The notes under the pieces were generated by a model. That model was not told where the DNA came from. It saw nothing but the letters and a program-made list of their open reading frames with translations, and searched no databases. 27,296 nt of DNA from Russula earlei (lineage: Eukaryota; Basidiomycota; Agaricomycetes; Russulales; Russulaceae), in contig JAGFNK010000659.1 in the NCBI GenBank assembly GCA_025769875.1, forward strand, positions 1 to 27,296, read 5' to 3'. Positions within the stretch are counted from its first letter, which is position 1. Every line of letters starts with the position of its first letter. Below, piece by piece: positions 27,243 through 27,296 of this stretch. The position numbers were made by a program, and so were the translations under genes.

Positions 27243-27296
27243 GACACATCATGTGTAACCCCATATAGGCAAATATGCAAATTGAACAAAAAATGC

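Overview
The window looks like a transposon-dense, gene-poor block of a fungal genome, most likely a filamentous basidiomycete (Agaricomycetes-like). Three things suggest this: a Rep/PIF1 Helitron with two very short GTAAGT...AG introns (52 and 59 nt), a Ty3 element with a glycine/proline-rich Gag, and decay concentrated at CpG sites. The species assignment is inference. I see no host housekeeping gene, tRNA, rRNA or CRISPR. Nearly everything assignable is a mobile element or a wreck of one.

Layout. 1-543: unassigned sequence and the 3' flank of a Helitron, with two hairpins. 544-6368 (minus): Helitron Rep-helicase gene in three exons, split by an 881-bp solo LTR (2811-3691) with a perfect CAAGT target duplication, plus one single-base frameshift. 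6553-9731 (plus): tail of a Tc1 transposase, a Ty3/gypsy LTR, leader, gag and protease ('copy A'). 9732-15212: a reversed solo LTR ('family X') inserted in copy A between protease and RT, itself split by a complete 4.65-kb Ty1/copia element (10222-14869, TSD TGGAG). 15213-17505: copy A resumes with RT, RNase H and the first part of integrase. 17506-18325: a second, oppositely oriented X LTR with non-matching flanks. 18326-20671 (minus): 'copy B', an inverted truncated repeat of protease, gag and LTR. 20672-22092 (minus): the fuller Tc1 element whose tail is also seen at copy A. 22093-24412: low-complexity Ala/Ser/Thr/Pro-coding sequence split by a second copy of the Helitron-breaking solo LTR (TSD CTCAG), then unassigned sequence. 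24413-27038: three more solo LTRs with target duplications (CACC, CTTGA, ACTTA), a CTTGACCAGT minisatellite, a 5' fragment of the same Tc1 family and a sliver of copia RT. 27039-27296: short coding-like remnant.

History. Insertions are nested three deep: copia in X in gypsy. The unbroken X site survives at 17506-18325, so the copia insertion can be read directly. Copies A and B share the same Tc1/LTR junction, so they descend from one insertion that was later duplicated in inverted orientation. Decay of gypsy copy A is almost entirely by in-frame TGA codons with reading frames kept. One such codon is TGA in A and CAA in B, the two deamination products of CGA, pointing to CpG methylation and deamination.

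Points most worth a second look: a canonical -1 frameshift heptamer (GGGTTTT) directly followed by the gag stop, kept in both gypsy copies; a recurring TATA-plus-hairpin architecture in unrelated LTR families; a copia element with near-identical LTRs but a ruined interior, which implies mobilisation in trans; and a Helitron N-terminus built from one duplicated module per exon.
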